Notes under the pieces: generated by a model
The model's database searches: none
Told to the model about the DNA's origin: nothing
Seen by the model: only the letters and a program-made list of their open reading frames with translations
Shown here: positions 1 through 10,847 of the stretch, piece by piece
Numbering within the stretch: the stretch's first letter is position 1
Layout of the letters: the number at the start of each line of letters is the position of its first letter
Assembly: GCF_000003815.2 (NCBI RefSeq)
Contig: NC_049990.1
Location: 20,351,078 to 20,415,077, forward strand
DNA length: 64,000 bases
Source of the DNA: Branchiostoma floridae
Taxonomy: Eukaryota > Chordata > Leptocardii > Amphioxiformes > Branchiostomatidae
Direction: 5' to 3'
Position numbers and translations under genes: made by a program

Positions 1-1790
1 TAGCAGATAGCGCACAAGAACTGTATATAGCAAACTAATAGCGGAAAAAGTGTTCAGGAGACAAACTGTGTCAATTTGAATGACACACTTGCAGATAGCG
101 CAATAAGAACTGTACATAGCTAACTCATAGCGAAGTGTAACGTGTTCAGAAGACAACTGTGCCAATTTGAATGACACACTTGCAGATAGCGCAATAAGAA
201 CTGTATATAGCAAACTAATAGCGGAAAAAGTGTTCAGGAGACAAACTGTGTCAATTTGAATGACACACTTGCAGATAGCGCAATAAGAACTGACTGTCAT
301 AGCTAACTCATAGCGAAGTGTAACGTGTTCAGAAGACAAACTGTGTCAATTTGAATGACACACTTACAGATAGCGCAATAAGAAATGTATATAGCTAACT
401 CATAGCGAAGTGTAACGTGACCAGAAGACAAACTGTGTCAATTTGAATGACACACTTACAGATAGCGCAATAAGAACTGTATATAGCAAACTAATAGCGG
501 AAAAAGTGTTCAGGAGACAAACTGTGTCAATTTGAATGACACACTTGCAGATAGCGCAATAAGAACTGTATATAGCAAACTAATAGCGGAAAAAGTGTTC
601 AGGAGACAAACTGTGTCAATTTGAATGACACACTTGCAGATAGCGCAATAAGAACTGTATATAGCAAACTAATAGCGGAAAAAGTGTTCAGGAGACAAAC
701 TGTGTCAATTTGAATGACACACAGGTAGCGCAATAAGAAATGTATATAGCAAACTAATAGCGGAAAAAGTGTTCAGAAGACAAACTGTGTCAATTTTAAT
801 GACACACTTGCAGATAGCGCAATAAGAACTGGATAAAGCAAACTAATAGCGGAAAAAGTGTTCAGAAGACAAACTGTGTCAATTTGAATGACACACTTGC
901 AGATAGCGCAATAAGAAATGTACATAGCTAACTCATAGCGAAGTGTAACGTGTTCAGAAGACAACTGTGCCAATTTGAATGACACACTTGCAGATAGCGC
1001 AATAAGAACTGTATATAGCAAACTAATAGCGGAAAAAGTGTTCAGGAGACAAACTGTGTCAATTTGAATGACACACTTGCAGATAGCGCAATAAGAACTG
1101 TATATAGCAAACTAATAGCGGGAAAAGTGTTCAGAAGACAAACTGTGTCAATTTGAATGACACACTTACAGGTAGCGCAATAAGAAATGTATATAGCTAA
1201 CTCATAGCGAAGTGTAACGTGTTCAGAAGACAACTGTGTCAATTTGAATGACACACTTGCAGAATAGCGCCAAAAAACTGTATATAGCTAACTTAAAGCA
1301 TAAAGTGAGTTCAGAAGACTACCTGTGTCGATTTGAATGACACACCTATAGAATAAGCACTGTTACAACATGTATATATATTTAACTAACAGCGCAACGT
1401 GTTCAAGAGACAAACTGTGTCAATTTGAATGACACATTATAGAACAGTGCTGTAAGAACTTTATATAGCAAACTAATAGCGAAAAACGTGTTCAGGAGAC
1501 AAGCTGTGTCAATTTGAATGACACACTTACAGAATAGCGCCGTTAAAACAGTATATAACTAACTTAAAGCGAAAAGTGTATTCAGTAGACTACCTGTGTC
1601 AATTTGAATGACAGATTTATAGAAAAGTGCTGTAAGAACTGTATATAGCGTAAAACGTGTTCAGGGGACAAACTGTCAATTTGCATGACATACTCACATT
1701 ATAGCGCCGTAAAAACAGTACATAGCTAACCAATAAAAAAAAAGTGTTTCGGATACAAAATGTGTCTATGTGAATGACACATTCATAGAA
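1..1790 (-). repeat. Palindrome-bearing ~90-bp satellite, left arm
   Basis: Tandem array with a period near 90 bp. Each unit contains a short inverted repeat, TGTGTCA then about 7 nt then TGACACA, joined to a unique part including AGATAGCGCAATAAGAACTG and CTAATAGCGG. Units are nearly identical up to about 1250 and then decay. The unit reads in the reverse orientation to the array at 3180-6600: the strings before the palindrome here (GGAGACAAAC) appear reverse-complemented after it there (GTTTGTCTCC). Short frames through the array are repeat translations, not genes. Confidence 0.95.
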
Positions 1791-1799
1791 CAGCGAGGT

Positions 1800-3079
1800 A
1801 AATTTATTTTGACGAAAGCTTGCTCTAACAAAAACTTTTTCAATCGGATGATCATACTATTTAATTATCGCTTTACTTTACTTGTGTGTCATATGAATTG
1901 ACACAGTTGCCCTCCTAACGAAGTTTTCTGTTGTAAAATGGTTATATGCAGTTCTTACAGCGCTTTTCTTTAGGTGTGTCATACAAATTGACACAGTTTT
2001 GTGTCCTGAACACATTAGCCGTTAAGATTGAGTCATACATTTGTATACTATACGTTCGGCGCTATTCTACAAATGTGTCGAAACAAATCGACACAGCTGT
2101 GCTTTTGACTACGTTTTCAGCAATAAAGTTGTTAGGTACAGCCCAAAGTACACTTTTTACTAGTGTGTCATATAAATTGACACAAATTCTTTACTGTCCA
2201 ACTTTTTCCGTGATCAATTTTACACACGTTAAACAGCGCTTTTCTAATTGTGGGTGATATAGATTGACACAGTTGTCCCCCGGAAAAACGTTTTCCATTT
2301 TTAAGACACGGTTCAGACATCGCTTACAAAGGTGTCAGACAAATTCACACAATTTCCCTCCTGAAAAAGTCGTCCGCCATCAAGACAATTTTACACTGAT
2401 TTCACATCGTGTTTCATAGTGTGTCATATGAAATAACAGTTGTCCTCCTGACAAGGTTTTCTGTCATTTGATACAGTTGTCGTCCTGACCGTGAGGGTTT
2501 TCCGTTTTGTGAAATTTTAATAAGTTTTAAAAAACTTGTTAATTGACACAGTTGTCGTCCCGACCAAGTCTTCCATCAGTTTAATACTGTTTAATCATCG
2601 CACTAGTGTGCCATACTATCAGTGACAGTTGTCCACCAAAGTTTCCGTCATGAGGCAGTTTTATACTGTTTAACACTCGGTTATTAATTGCAAAGCCGTC
2701 CTCCTGACAAAGTTTTCTGTTATAAACTATTGTGTCAATTAATGTGACAAACTAGCAAACTGAATAGATATGCCTAAATCGTATAATCATTCGATTGAAA
2801 AAGTTTTCGGCAGAGCGAGTTTTCCGTCATAAGATAGTTATTATGCGTTTCAAAAGTGTGTCTTATGATTGACACAGTTTTCAGCTCAGACAGCGCAGTA
2901 CTAGAATTGACAGTTTACTTGAACAAGTTAGTATTTCAGTTACTTTAAACCCTACCATGGTCCAAACTCCAGTAATCAGTTGTTAATCGATATGAAATAA
3001 CCGTATCTAAAGTCATATATATATATACGAAGGAACGCCATTTAGTTCGTAAGAAGGGACCTTAGAACTTGTCTGACAC
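1800..3079 (+). repeat. Diverged, orientation-flipped part of the satellite
   Basis: From about 1880 the palindrome recurs at irregular spacing in the opposite orientation to 1-1790, followed by GTTGCCCTCCT- or GTTTTGTGTCCTG-like sequence. Copies are strongly diverged and many have lost one arm. At about 2076-2097 both arms changed together (TGTGTCGA / TCGACACA). The segment ends just before the gap with a string near 3028-3066 (ACGAAGGAACGCCATTTAGT) that resembles the end of the second array near 6602-6640. Confidence 0.8.
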
Positions 3080-3179
3080 NNNNNNNNNNNNNNNNNNNNN
3101 NNNNNNNNNNNNNNNNNNNNNNNNNNNNNNNNNNNNNNNNNNNNNNNNNNNNNNNNNNNNNNNNNNNNNNNNNNNNNNN
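3080..3179. other. Assembly gap (100 N)
   Basis: Exactly 100 unknown bases, the usual placeholder for a gap of unknown size. It lies within the satellite, so the true array length is not known. Confidence 1.
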
Positions 3180-3900
3180 TACAGTTCTTACGGCGCCATT
3201 ATATAAGTGTGTCATTCAAATTGACACAGTTTGTCTCCTGAACACGTATTTTGCTATTAGTTAGCTATATACAGTTCTTACGGCGCTATTATGTAAGTGT
3301 GTCATTCAAATTGACACAGTTTGTCTCCTGAATACGTTTTCGGTATTAGTTTGTTATATGCAGTTAATTGGGCGCTGTCTACAAGTGTGTCATTCAAATT
3401 GACACAGTTTGACATTTGAACACGCATTCCGCTTTAAGTTAACTATATACAGTTCTTACCGCGCTATTCTATGATGCATTGTGTCATTCAAATTGACACA
3501 GTTTGTCTCCTGAACATGTTTTTCGCTCCTAGTTAGCTATATACAGTTCTTACGGCGCCATTATATAAGTGTGTCATTCAAATTGACACAGTTTGTCTCC
3601 TGAACACGTATTTTGCTATTAGTTAGCTATATACAGTTCTTACGGCGCTATTATGTAAGTGTGTCATTCAAATTGACACAGTTTGTCTCCTGAATACGTT
3701 TTCGGTATTAGTTTGTTATATGCAGTTAATTGGGCGCTGTCTACAAGTGTGTCATTCAAATTGACACAGTTTGACATTTGAACACGCATTCCGCTTTAAG
3801 TTAACTATATACAGTTCTTACCGCGCTATTCTATGATGCATTGTGTCATTCAAATTGACACAGTTTGTCTCCTGAACATGTTTTTCGCTCCTAGTTAGCT
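3180..3900 (+). repeat. Higher-order repeat, ~361 bp x 2
   Basis: Two essentially identical consecutive blocks of four satellite units each start at 3180 and 3541. This shows recent amplification of multi-unit blocks rather than of single units. Confidence 0.85.
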
Positions 3901-4082
3901 ATATACAGTTCTTACGGCACTATCATGTAAGTGTGTCATTCAAATTGACACAGTTTGACTCCTGAACACGTTTTTCGCTATTAGTTAGCTATATACAGTT
4001 CTTACGGCACTATTATGTAAGTGTGTCATTCAAATTGACACAGTTTGACTCCTGAACACGTTTTCCGCTATTAGTTAGTTAT

Positions 4083-5160
4083 ATACAGTTCTTTTAGCTT
4101 TGTTCTATGAGCGTGTCATTCAAATTGACACAGTTTGACATTTGAATACGCATTGCGCTTTAAGTTAGCTATATACAGTTCTTACAGCGCTGTTCTATGA
4201 ATGCATCATTCAAATTGACACAATTTGTCTCCTGAACACCCTTTTTCGCTATTAGTTAGCTATATACAGTTCATTCAGCTTTGTTCTGCAAGTGTGTCAT
4301 TCAAATTGGCACAGTTTGACACCTGAATACGTTTCCGCGATTTCTTAGCTATATACAGGTCTTACATTGCTGTTCTATAAATGTGTCATTCAAAGTGACA
4401 CAGTTTGTCTCCTGAACACGTTTCTCGCTATTAGTGAGCTATACACAGTTCTTACGGCGCTATTATGTCAGTGTGTCATTCAAATTGACATAGTTTGTCT
4501 CCTGAACACGTTTACGCTATTAGTTAGCTATATACAGTTCTTACGGCACTATTATGTAAGTGTGTCATTCAAATTGACACAGTTTGACTCCTGATTACGT
4601 TTTCCGCTATTAGCTAGCTATATACAGTTCTTTTAGCTTTGTTCTATAAGTGTGTCATTCAAATTGACACAGTTTGACATTTGAATACGCATTGCGCTTT
4701 AAGTTAGCTATATACAGTTCTTACAGCGCTGTTCTATGAATGCATCATTCAAATTGACACAATTTGTCTCCTGAACACCCTTTTTCGCTATTAGTTAGCT
4801 ATATACAGTTCATTCAGCTTTGTTCTGCAAGTGTGTCATTCAAATTGGCACAGTTTGACACCTGAATACGTTTCCGCGATTTCTTAGCTATATACAGGTC
4901 TTACATTGCTGTTCTATAAATGTGTCATTCAAAGTGACACAGTTTGTCTCCTGAACACGTTTCTCGCTATTAGTGAGCTATACACAGTTCTTACGGCGCT
5001 ATTATGTCAGTGTGTCATTCAAATTGACATAGTTTGTCTCCTGAACACGTTTACGCTATTAGTTAGCTATATACAGTTCTTACGGCACTATTATGTAAGT
5101 GTGTCATTCAAATTGACACAGTTTGTCTCCTGAACACGTTTCTCGCTATTAGTGAGCTAT
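4083..5160 (+). repeat. Higher-order repeat, ~539 bp x 2
   Basis: Two near-identical blocks of six satellite units, offset by 539 bp (for example 4367-4594 and 4906-5133). One more partial block follows (about 5110-5280). Confidence 0.85.
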
Positions 5161-6649
5161 ACACAGTTCTTACGGCGCTATTATGTCAGTGTGTCATTCA
5201 AATTGACATAGTTTGTCTCCTGAACACGTTTACGCTATTAGTGAGCTATATACAGTTCTTACGGCACTATTATGTAAGTGTGTCATTCAAATTGACACAG
5301 TTTGACTCCTGAACACGTTTTCCGCTATTAGTTAGCTATATACAGTTCTTTTAGCTTTGTTCTATAAGTGTGTCATTCAAATTGACACAGTTTGACATTT
5401 GAATACGCATTGCGCTTTAAGTTACCTATATACAGTTCTTACAGCGCTATTCTATAATGCATTGTGTCATTCAAATTGACACAGTTTGTCTCCTGAACAC
5501 GTTTTTCGCTATTAGTTAGCTATATACAATCCTTACGGCACCATTATGTAAGTGCGTCATTCAAATTGACACAGTTGGACAAATGAACACGTTTTTCGCT
5601 ATTAGTTAGTTATAAACATTTCCTTCAGCTTTGTTCTATAAGTGTGTCATTCAAAGTGACACAGTTGGACTCCTGAACACGCATTGCACTTTAAGTTACC
5701 TATATACAGTTTTTTTTACAGGGCTGTTCTATGAATGCATCATTCAAATTGACACAGTTTGTCTCCTGAACACGTTTTTCGCTATTAGTTAGCTGTATAC
5801 AGTTCATCCAGCTTTGTTCTATAAGTGTGTCATTCAAATTGACACAGTTTGTCTCCTGAATACGTTTTCGCTATTAGTTTGCTATATACAGTTCTTTGGG
5901 CGCTGTCTACAAGTGTGTCATTCAAATTGACACAGATTGACATTTGAACACGCATTCCGCTTCAAGTTAACTATATACAGTTCTTACAGCGCTATTCTAT
6001 GATGCATTGTGTCATTCAAATTGGCACAGTTTGTCTCCTGAACATGTTTTTCGCTCCTAGTTAGCTATATACAGTTCTTACGGCACTATCATGTAAGTGT
6101 GTCATTCAAATTGACACAGTTTGACTCCTGAACACGTTTTCCGCTATTAGTTAGCTATATACAGTTCGTTTAGCTTTGTTCTATAAGTGTGTCATTCAAA
6201 TTGGCACAGTTTGACACCTGAATACGTTTTCCGCGATTACTTAATAGCTATATACAGGTCTTACATCGCTGTTCTATAAATGTGTCATTCAAAGTGACAC
6301 ATTTTGTCTCCCGAACACGTTTCTCGCTATTTGTTAGCTACATACAGCTCTTACGGCGCTATTATGTAAGTGCGCCATTCAAATTGACATAGTTTGTCTA
6401 CTAAACACGTTTATCGCTATTAGTTAAGCTACATACAGTTCTTACGGCGCTATTATGTAAGTGTGTCATTCAAATTGACACAGTTTGTCTCCCCAAGGAG
6501 GTCTCCCGAACACGTTTTCCGCTATTAGTTCCCTGTATACACTTCTTACAGCACTGTTCTATAAATGTGTTATTCAAATTAACACAGTTTGTCTCCTGAT
6601 GTCTACGAGAATGCCAGTTAGTTCGTTCGGAAGGAACCTTACAACCGTT

Positions 6650-7687
6650 GCAGATTCGCAACGTGGGCCGAGATGATACGAACAAACACAAACTTTGTGC
6701 AAAACGTTGTGCAAGTTCAAACATAATTTCGCCAAGAGTCCCTTAACAAACCTAATTTAACAATATGCGTAAGGCTGACTTGAATCCTCCTCTACCGAAC
6801 CTAGCGCAGACTGAGACCGTCAAGATACCTGGTGACCCGCGTTCAATGACCTCACTCGTACGACCCGGAAGTATATGATCGTAATCGGTTGCACGGAAAC
6901 CCCCATGCAGTGCGAAATCGAGGCCGAAAACAGTCATAAAGAGCCAGTTTGAAGGCTAACTTTGACTCTTCAAATCTCATCCCGAAATAATATTTGAATC
7001 AACACGAGTACTGTATGCGATAGAACAACTCGTGGGGATTACGTGGGCACCTTTGACAGCCTAATTTGGGCCACCGCGATTTTTTAATCTTTTTTTTACG
7101 CGACCATGTCAAGTGCCTCAAACGGGCGTCCAACAGTTTTCTGAGCGGAGGCCGTCACCCGGTAACAAAGTGTGTTTAACTAAAGTCAGCGACGTCGTCT
7201 AAGAGGGTTGTACGGACAACCGAAGCAGTAAGGAACCTCGAGATCCCCGAGGAATCCAAAGAGCCGGGAGAAACCTTCCGTGAGCAGAGAAAGAAGACCG
7301 GGTCGACACAGGCGCATGTCGCCCCCCTCCCCACCGGCGAGGCGCATCACCATCAACGGGCCCTTTTACGGGCCCATGCCGGTGGGTACCCAGTACATGC
7401 TCTTGTACGAGTTTCCTCAGTTGAAGCGTTAAAAGTATACCGCAATTTTGGTGTAGACATCGGTGATACTGGCCAGTTTTTGATTACTCCACAGGGCCGG
7501 GTCAAGGAGTCTCAGCGCCTGCCTGAGGCACTACCTAGGAGGCCGTGGCTGGGAAGTTCTGGGAAGTTCTGTCTGACGACAACGCACCAGAGAGGAAAGA
7601 ACAGAGAACAGAGAGCGGCAAGCGGTGTGGGAAGGAGAAGAAAGCAGACAGAAGTCAGCACACAGAGCAGTGAGGGAAGACAGTGAG
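6650..7687. other. Satellite edge to LINE ORF1; probable LINE 5' leader in part
   Basis: No gene recognised. The 3' portion (about 7100-7687) is CpG-rich, contains the palindromic string GGGCCC twice (7359-7373) and runs into LINE ORF1, so it is probably the LINE 5' untranslated leader. The LINE's exact 5' end and any target-site duplication were not found. Confidence 0.4.
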
Positions 7688-8828
7688 ATGCCACCCTCCC
7701 CCCACCGAGCCATGGAGGACGATGAGTACACTGAAAATTCAGGGGTTTGGCTAGCAGGACTTGATGAACTATCTTTTAATGATGATGCAGAGACACCAAG
7801 ACAAATTCTCATGCTTGTCAAAGCGCACATTGGAGGGCTAGACAGGGTTACGGCCAAGAGAAAACTGCTAGCTGCTAGCGACAACAATGGAGCAATACTT
7901 AATCACACAAGAGAGGCTCTACTGGCAGTGGCAAGGCGGGAGAGAACAGACTGCCCATCTGGCCAGCCCAGGAGACGTACGTATAGGGCGAACGCTGAAC
8001 CAGTGACAAACAGATTAGCCGACGACTGCTGGATACTGTTCCAGTTTATTGAGGGTGAGAGAAACCTGTCAGATATCAAAAGAATTTTTTCTGTCAACAA
8101 CCAGGGGAACAATTTCCACAGCCCAGCAGTCACCAGGAGCAGAATTCTGAGTGCAGCACATAGTGACATAGACCAGGACCAAGATGTGGTTGCAAGAGTT
8201 TTGGCAGAGAATGCAACCCTCAGAGAGAGACTGAAGGAGGAAGGCAGAGAGATGAAAGAGATGATGAAAAGAGTGGAAAACAAGCTGAAGAACCAAGAAA
8301 ACATAATTACAGATCTAACTGAGCAACACGACAAACAAGTACAGTGTCTGCAACAAGAACTGAAGTCTGTGATCGAGCAACACGATAGAAAAACAAGTAA
8401 CCTGCAAAAAGAAATAACCCTTCTCAAAGAGCAGTTTAAAGTGCAAGAGACCACAACAGAAACCATGAAGTCTACGATACAGACGATCACTAATGACCTC
8501 CAGACTATACTCACACACAATGTGCACCTAAGCAAAGAGAATGGAAACAGTCAGAAAGAATGTGACCTTACCAAGCATAGCAAGCACAGAATGGAGCCAT
8601 CAGAGGGCAGTAACATGCAGGGGCACTGTACTAGCATCACCAGAGATGAGCTGAATAAGAGTAATCAGGGGCAAGAGACAGTTGTCAACAAAAGAAGCGA
8701 AGGGGACGAAAGAAAGGCTGAACAGCCGGTGAAACAAGGGGCCATAGACACATACCTAAAGCAAGTTAGGCAGGCCCAACAGAGAGAAGACAGCTGTAAT
8801 GCCTCTGAGTTGAGAAGCAGGGTACAAG
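7688..8828 (+). pseudogene. LINE ORF1, 5' part (interrupted by Ngaro)
   Basis: ORF1 encodes the RNA-binding, particle-forming protein of two-ORF LINEs. The first in-frame ATG is at 7688 (an open frame runs from 7625 without ATG). This piece gives about 380 residues: an acidic N-terminus (EDDEYTENSG), then a long coiled coil from about 8180 to 8530 rich in heptads (RLKEEGREMKEMMKRVENKL), then a polar stretch. At 8828/8829 the frame enters the A1 repeat of the Ngaro element and stops 12 codons later at 8861. The rest of ORF1 resumes at 14176; the junction is in phase (one nucleotide here, two there). Confidence 0.85.
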
Positions 8829-8988
8829 TGGGAGAAATTCTCCCCTTGAGAGATTTCGATTAATTGTTAACCAATAAAAGACTTGGTTTGGCCCTCCGGG
8901 TCAGGTGACTCGTATCACGTGATTCTGTTCTCGCGTTCGTCCATTTTGTCCCTGTCAGCAGGGGAGTGAGGACGTGATCTTTCAGTTT
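8829..8988 (+). repeat. Ngaro A1 repeat
   Basis: 160 bp, matching 13848-14007. It begins TGGGAGAAATTCTCCCC, itself a small inverted repeat (GGGAGAA / TTCTCCC) that could form the recombinase core site. It contains AATAAA near 8873. Confidence 0.95.
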
Positions 8989-9023
8989 GTTTTGTTATTT
9001 TGCTCTCGTGGTTTTAGTCAAGC

Positions 9024-10847
9024 ATGGAGAAAAAACATAGGTCCAGGAGGAAGTGTTCCGTGTGTCGCCTTCCAGTGAAGGGTCACCCGGGCCCTTGTGG
9101 CCCTGGCAACTGTGTATACGAACAAGCGCCGGGCTCGTCTGATGAAGACTTTTTCTACCGTTTGAGGAATGAGAGGAGGCTACAAGACAGAGTCAGTCAA
9201 CTCAGGAGAGAAAGTAAATTGGAGGACATTGCAAGGAGTGCATGGTCAACAGCTACTTCAGATGATGGGGAAGACAAAGTTGAATACAGACCCACATCCG
9301 TCCCTGCCAAGACATTTCCCCGGTCGCCGGGATCTTCTCGTGGGAACCAGGCTCGGCAAGCCAGGGCACGCAGTGAGCCAGCGAAGATTTCCCGCCGTAA
9401 GCCAGCGAGCACAGGGGCACAGGACGGGGAGTCGACCGAATCCGAGGACTTACAGCGCTATACGGTGAAAGATCTCAGATCGTCCAAGGGGTTGGTCAAG
9501 GAGGTGGACCAAGTTCTGGATGATCTGTTGGACCCAACATCGCGTCCGCGGTACAAAAAGAGCGCTAGGTACAAACGCTCTGCTGGGGTTAGAGCTGAAA
9601 CCCCCTCAGATACCTCATCGTCAAGCAGCAGTGAGGACCCGGGCCCGCGCGGAGCACGCTCGGCTCGCCCGCGTAGTTCAAGACCAGACAAACACCGCAA
9701 GGCACGGAGCCTGAGTCGATCAAGGAAGACAAGAGCCCATTCACCTCACAGACACAAGGTGCAGAGCTATAGCCGCCAGTCTTATAGTTCGGACACTTCG
9801 TCTTCCCGTTCGCGTGGCAACAAGAGAAGTAACAGGTACAAACGCTCCACAAGTATTCGAGCGAATGCCCCATCAAGGCCCTCTGATTTCTCGTCGACTA
9901 GCAGCCAAGAGGATCTCCCAAGCAGAGCCCGTTCGGCCCGGCCACGTTTTTCTAGACCAGACAAGTACCACAAGAAACGAAGCCCGAGTCGACCAAGGAA
10001 GTCTAGAGCTCGTACGCCTCACAGACGCAAGACACGGACGCACGCCCGCCAGCTTAGTTCGGACACTTCGTCTTCCCGGTCACGTTCAAGGGACAGGCGA
10101 AAGAAATCAGGTAAGACCGGGCGCAACCGTACTATAAATGACTGTAGCTCGGCCCGTGTCAAAGTAGAATGGCCACAGGAGCGGGTTCATTTTCCTGGTC
10201 ATGGAAAGCGTGGGGGAGTGACTTACGACGAGTTAACTATGCCTATGTTTGTACATGGTTACGTTAAAAATGTAATCGAGTCACATAGAGTTTCACATGT
10301 TGTTGAAGACAAGTTTATTCACCTGGCAGACTTGATGTTTGATGCAGTGTATCAAGATTGGGTCACAGTAAGAGAGTTACATGCATCAATGCTATACGGT
10401 TTAGAACGGGGCACATTGAGTTGGTCAGATGCCGATTTGTTTGCTACCATCAGGGACCGACATTACCGCACACAGGGTAGCGTGTCACGAGGCGGGAACA
10501 GCGGGAACGTTCAAGGGGCGTGGTCAGTGACTGGTGGACGTGCCACCGGCGGGTATCAAAGGCCGCGCTATTGTGGCGGTTTTCAGAATGGATCGTGTTC
10601 CTTGCGTTCGGGTCACTACAGTATGAGATGGAACAGTCCCGTACTACATGTTTGCAGTGCTTGCCTACAAGTCCGCAACATTCAGGAGCAACATGCGAGC
10701 AAAGACTGTCCGTACAGAGACCCTGCCTTTCGCCTCGCGCAAACCATGCAAGCGGAGGCTGGGAGAGGCACCGCCCCTCCCCCAGCTCAGGCCGGCGGCG
10801 CCAGTGGACAAAGACAAGGCGATCGAGTTGCATCGGGCCGTGTGTGA
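9024..10847 (+). CDS. Ngaro ORF1 (gag-like, RS-rich, Cys-rich ends)
   Basis: 607 residues from an ATG 35 bp after A1; probably the structural nucleic-acid-binding protein. The N-terminus has a CxxC plus HPGPC cluster ([15 protein letters not shown], residues about 11-25). The centre (about 170-370) is a very Arg/Ser-rich region in two tandem repeats of roughly 100 residues (each with SARPR..RPDK and a [10 protein letters not shown] tail), resembling RS domains of splicing factors. A more ordered region follows (about 380-480), then a C-terminal Cys/His-rich segment (CSLRSGHY ... CSACLQV ... HASKDC). The end overlaps the RT frame by 200 nt. Assignment as gag rests on position and composition, not on a recognised family motif. 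Confidence 0.85.
   Translation: MEKKHRSRRKCSVCRLPVKGHPGPCGPGNCVYEQAPGSSDEDFFYRLRNERRLQDRVSQLRRESKLEDIARSAWSTATSDDGEDKVEYRPTSVPAKTFPRSPGSSRGNQARQARARSEPAKISRRKPASTGAQDGESTESEDLQRYTVKDLRSSKGLVKEVDQVLDDLLDPTSRPRYKKSARYKRSAGVRAETPSDTSSSSSSEDPGPRGARSARPRSSRPDKHRKARSLSRSRKTRAHSPHRHKVQSYSRQSYSSDTSSSRSRGNKRSNRYKRSTSIRANAPSRPSDFSSTSSQEDLPSRARSARPRFSRPDKYHKKRSPSRPRKSRARTPHRRKTRTHARQLSSDTSSSRSRSRDRRKKSGKTGRNRTINDCSSARVKVEWPQERVHFPGHGKRGGVTYDELTMPMFVHGYVKNVIESHRVSHVVEDKFIHLADLMFDAVYQDWVTVRELHASMLYGLERGTLSWSDADLFATIRDRHYRTQGSVSRGGNSGNVQGAWSVTGGRATGGYQRPRYCGGFQNGSCSLRSGHYSMRWNSPVLHVCSACLQVRNIQEQHASKDCPYRDPAFRLAQTMQAEAGRGTAPPPAQAGGASGQRQGDRVASGRV

Larger units (their letters stand above)
3180..6600 (+). repeat. 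Palindrome-bearing ~90-bp satellite, right arm
   Basis: About 38 tandem units with period near 90 bp, each with the TGTGTCA / TGACACA palindrome followed by GTTTGTCTCCTGAACACG and TAGTTAGCTATATACAGTTC. Orientation is opposite to 1-1790. The array ends near 6600 with a string (6602-6640: ACGAGAATGCCAGTTAGTTC) matching the end of the first arm before the gap. Together with the first arm this resembles the terminal arms of foldback-type transposons, but no transposase is visible. Confidence 0.93.

Noticed and set aside
1-6600. CRISPR array
   Set aside because: Regular palindromic repeats resemble one at first sight, but the spacers are themselves repeated, the units are about 90 bp, and the genome is eukaryotic.
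7531-8535. Minus-strand frames of 118 and 210 codons opposite LINE ORF1
   Set aside because: Mirror image of the Lys/Glu coiled-coil codons, giving Ser/Leu/Phe-rich nonsense.
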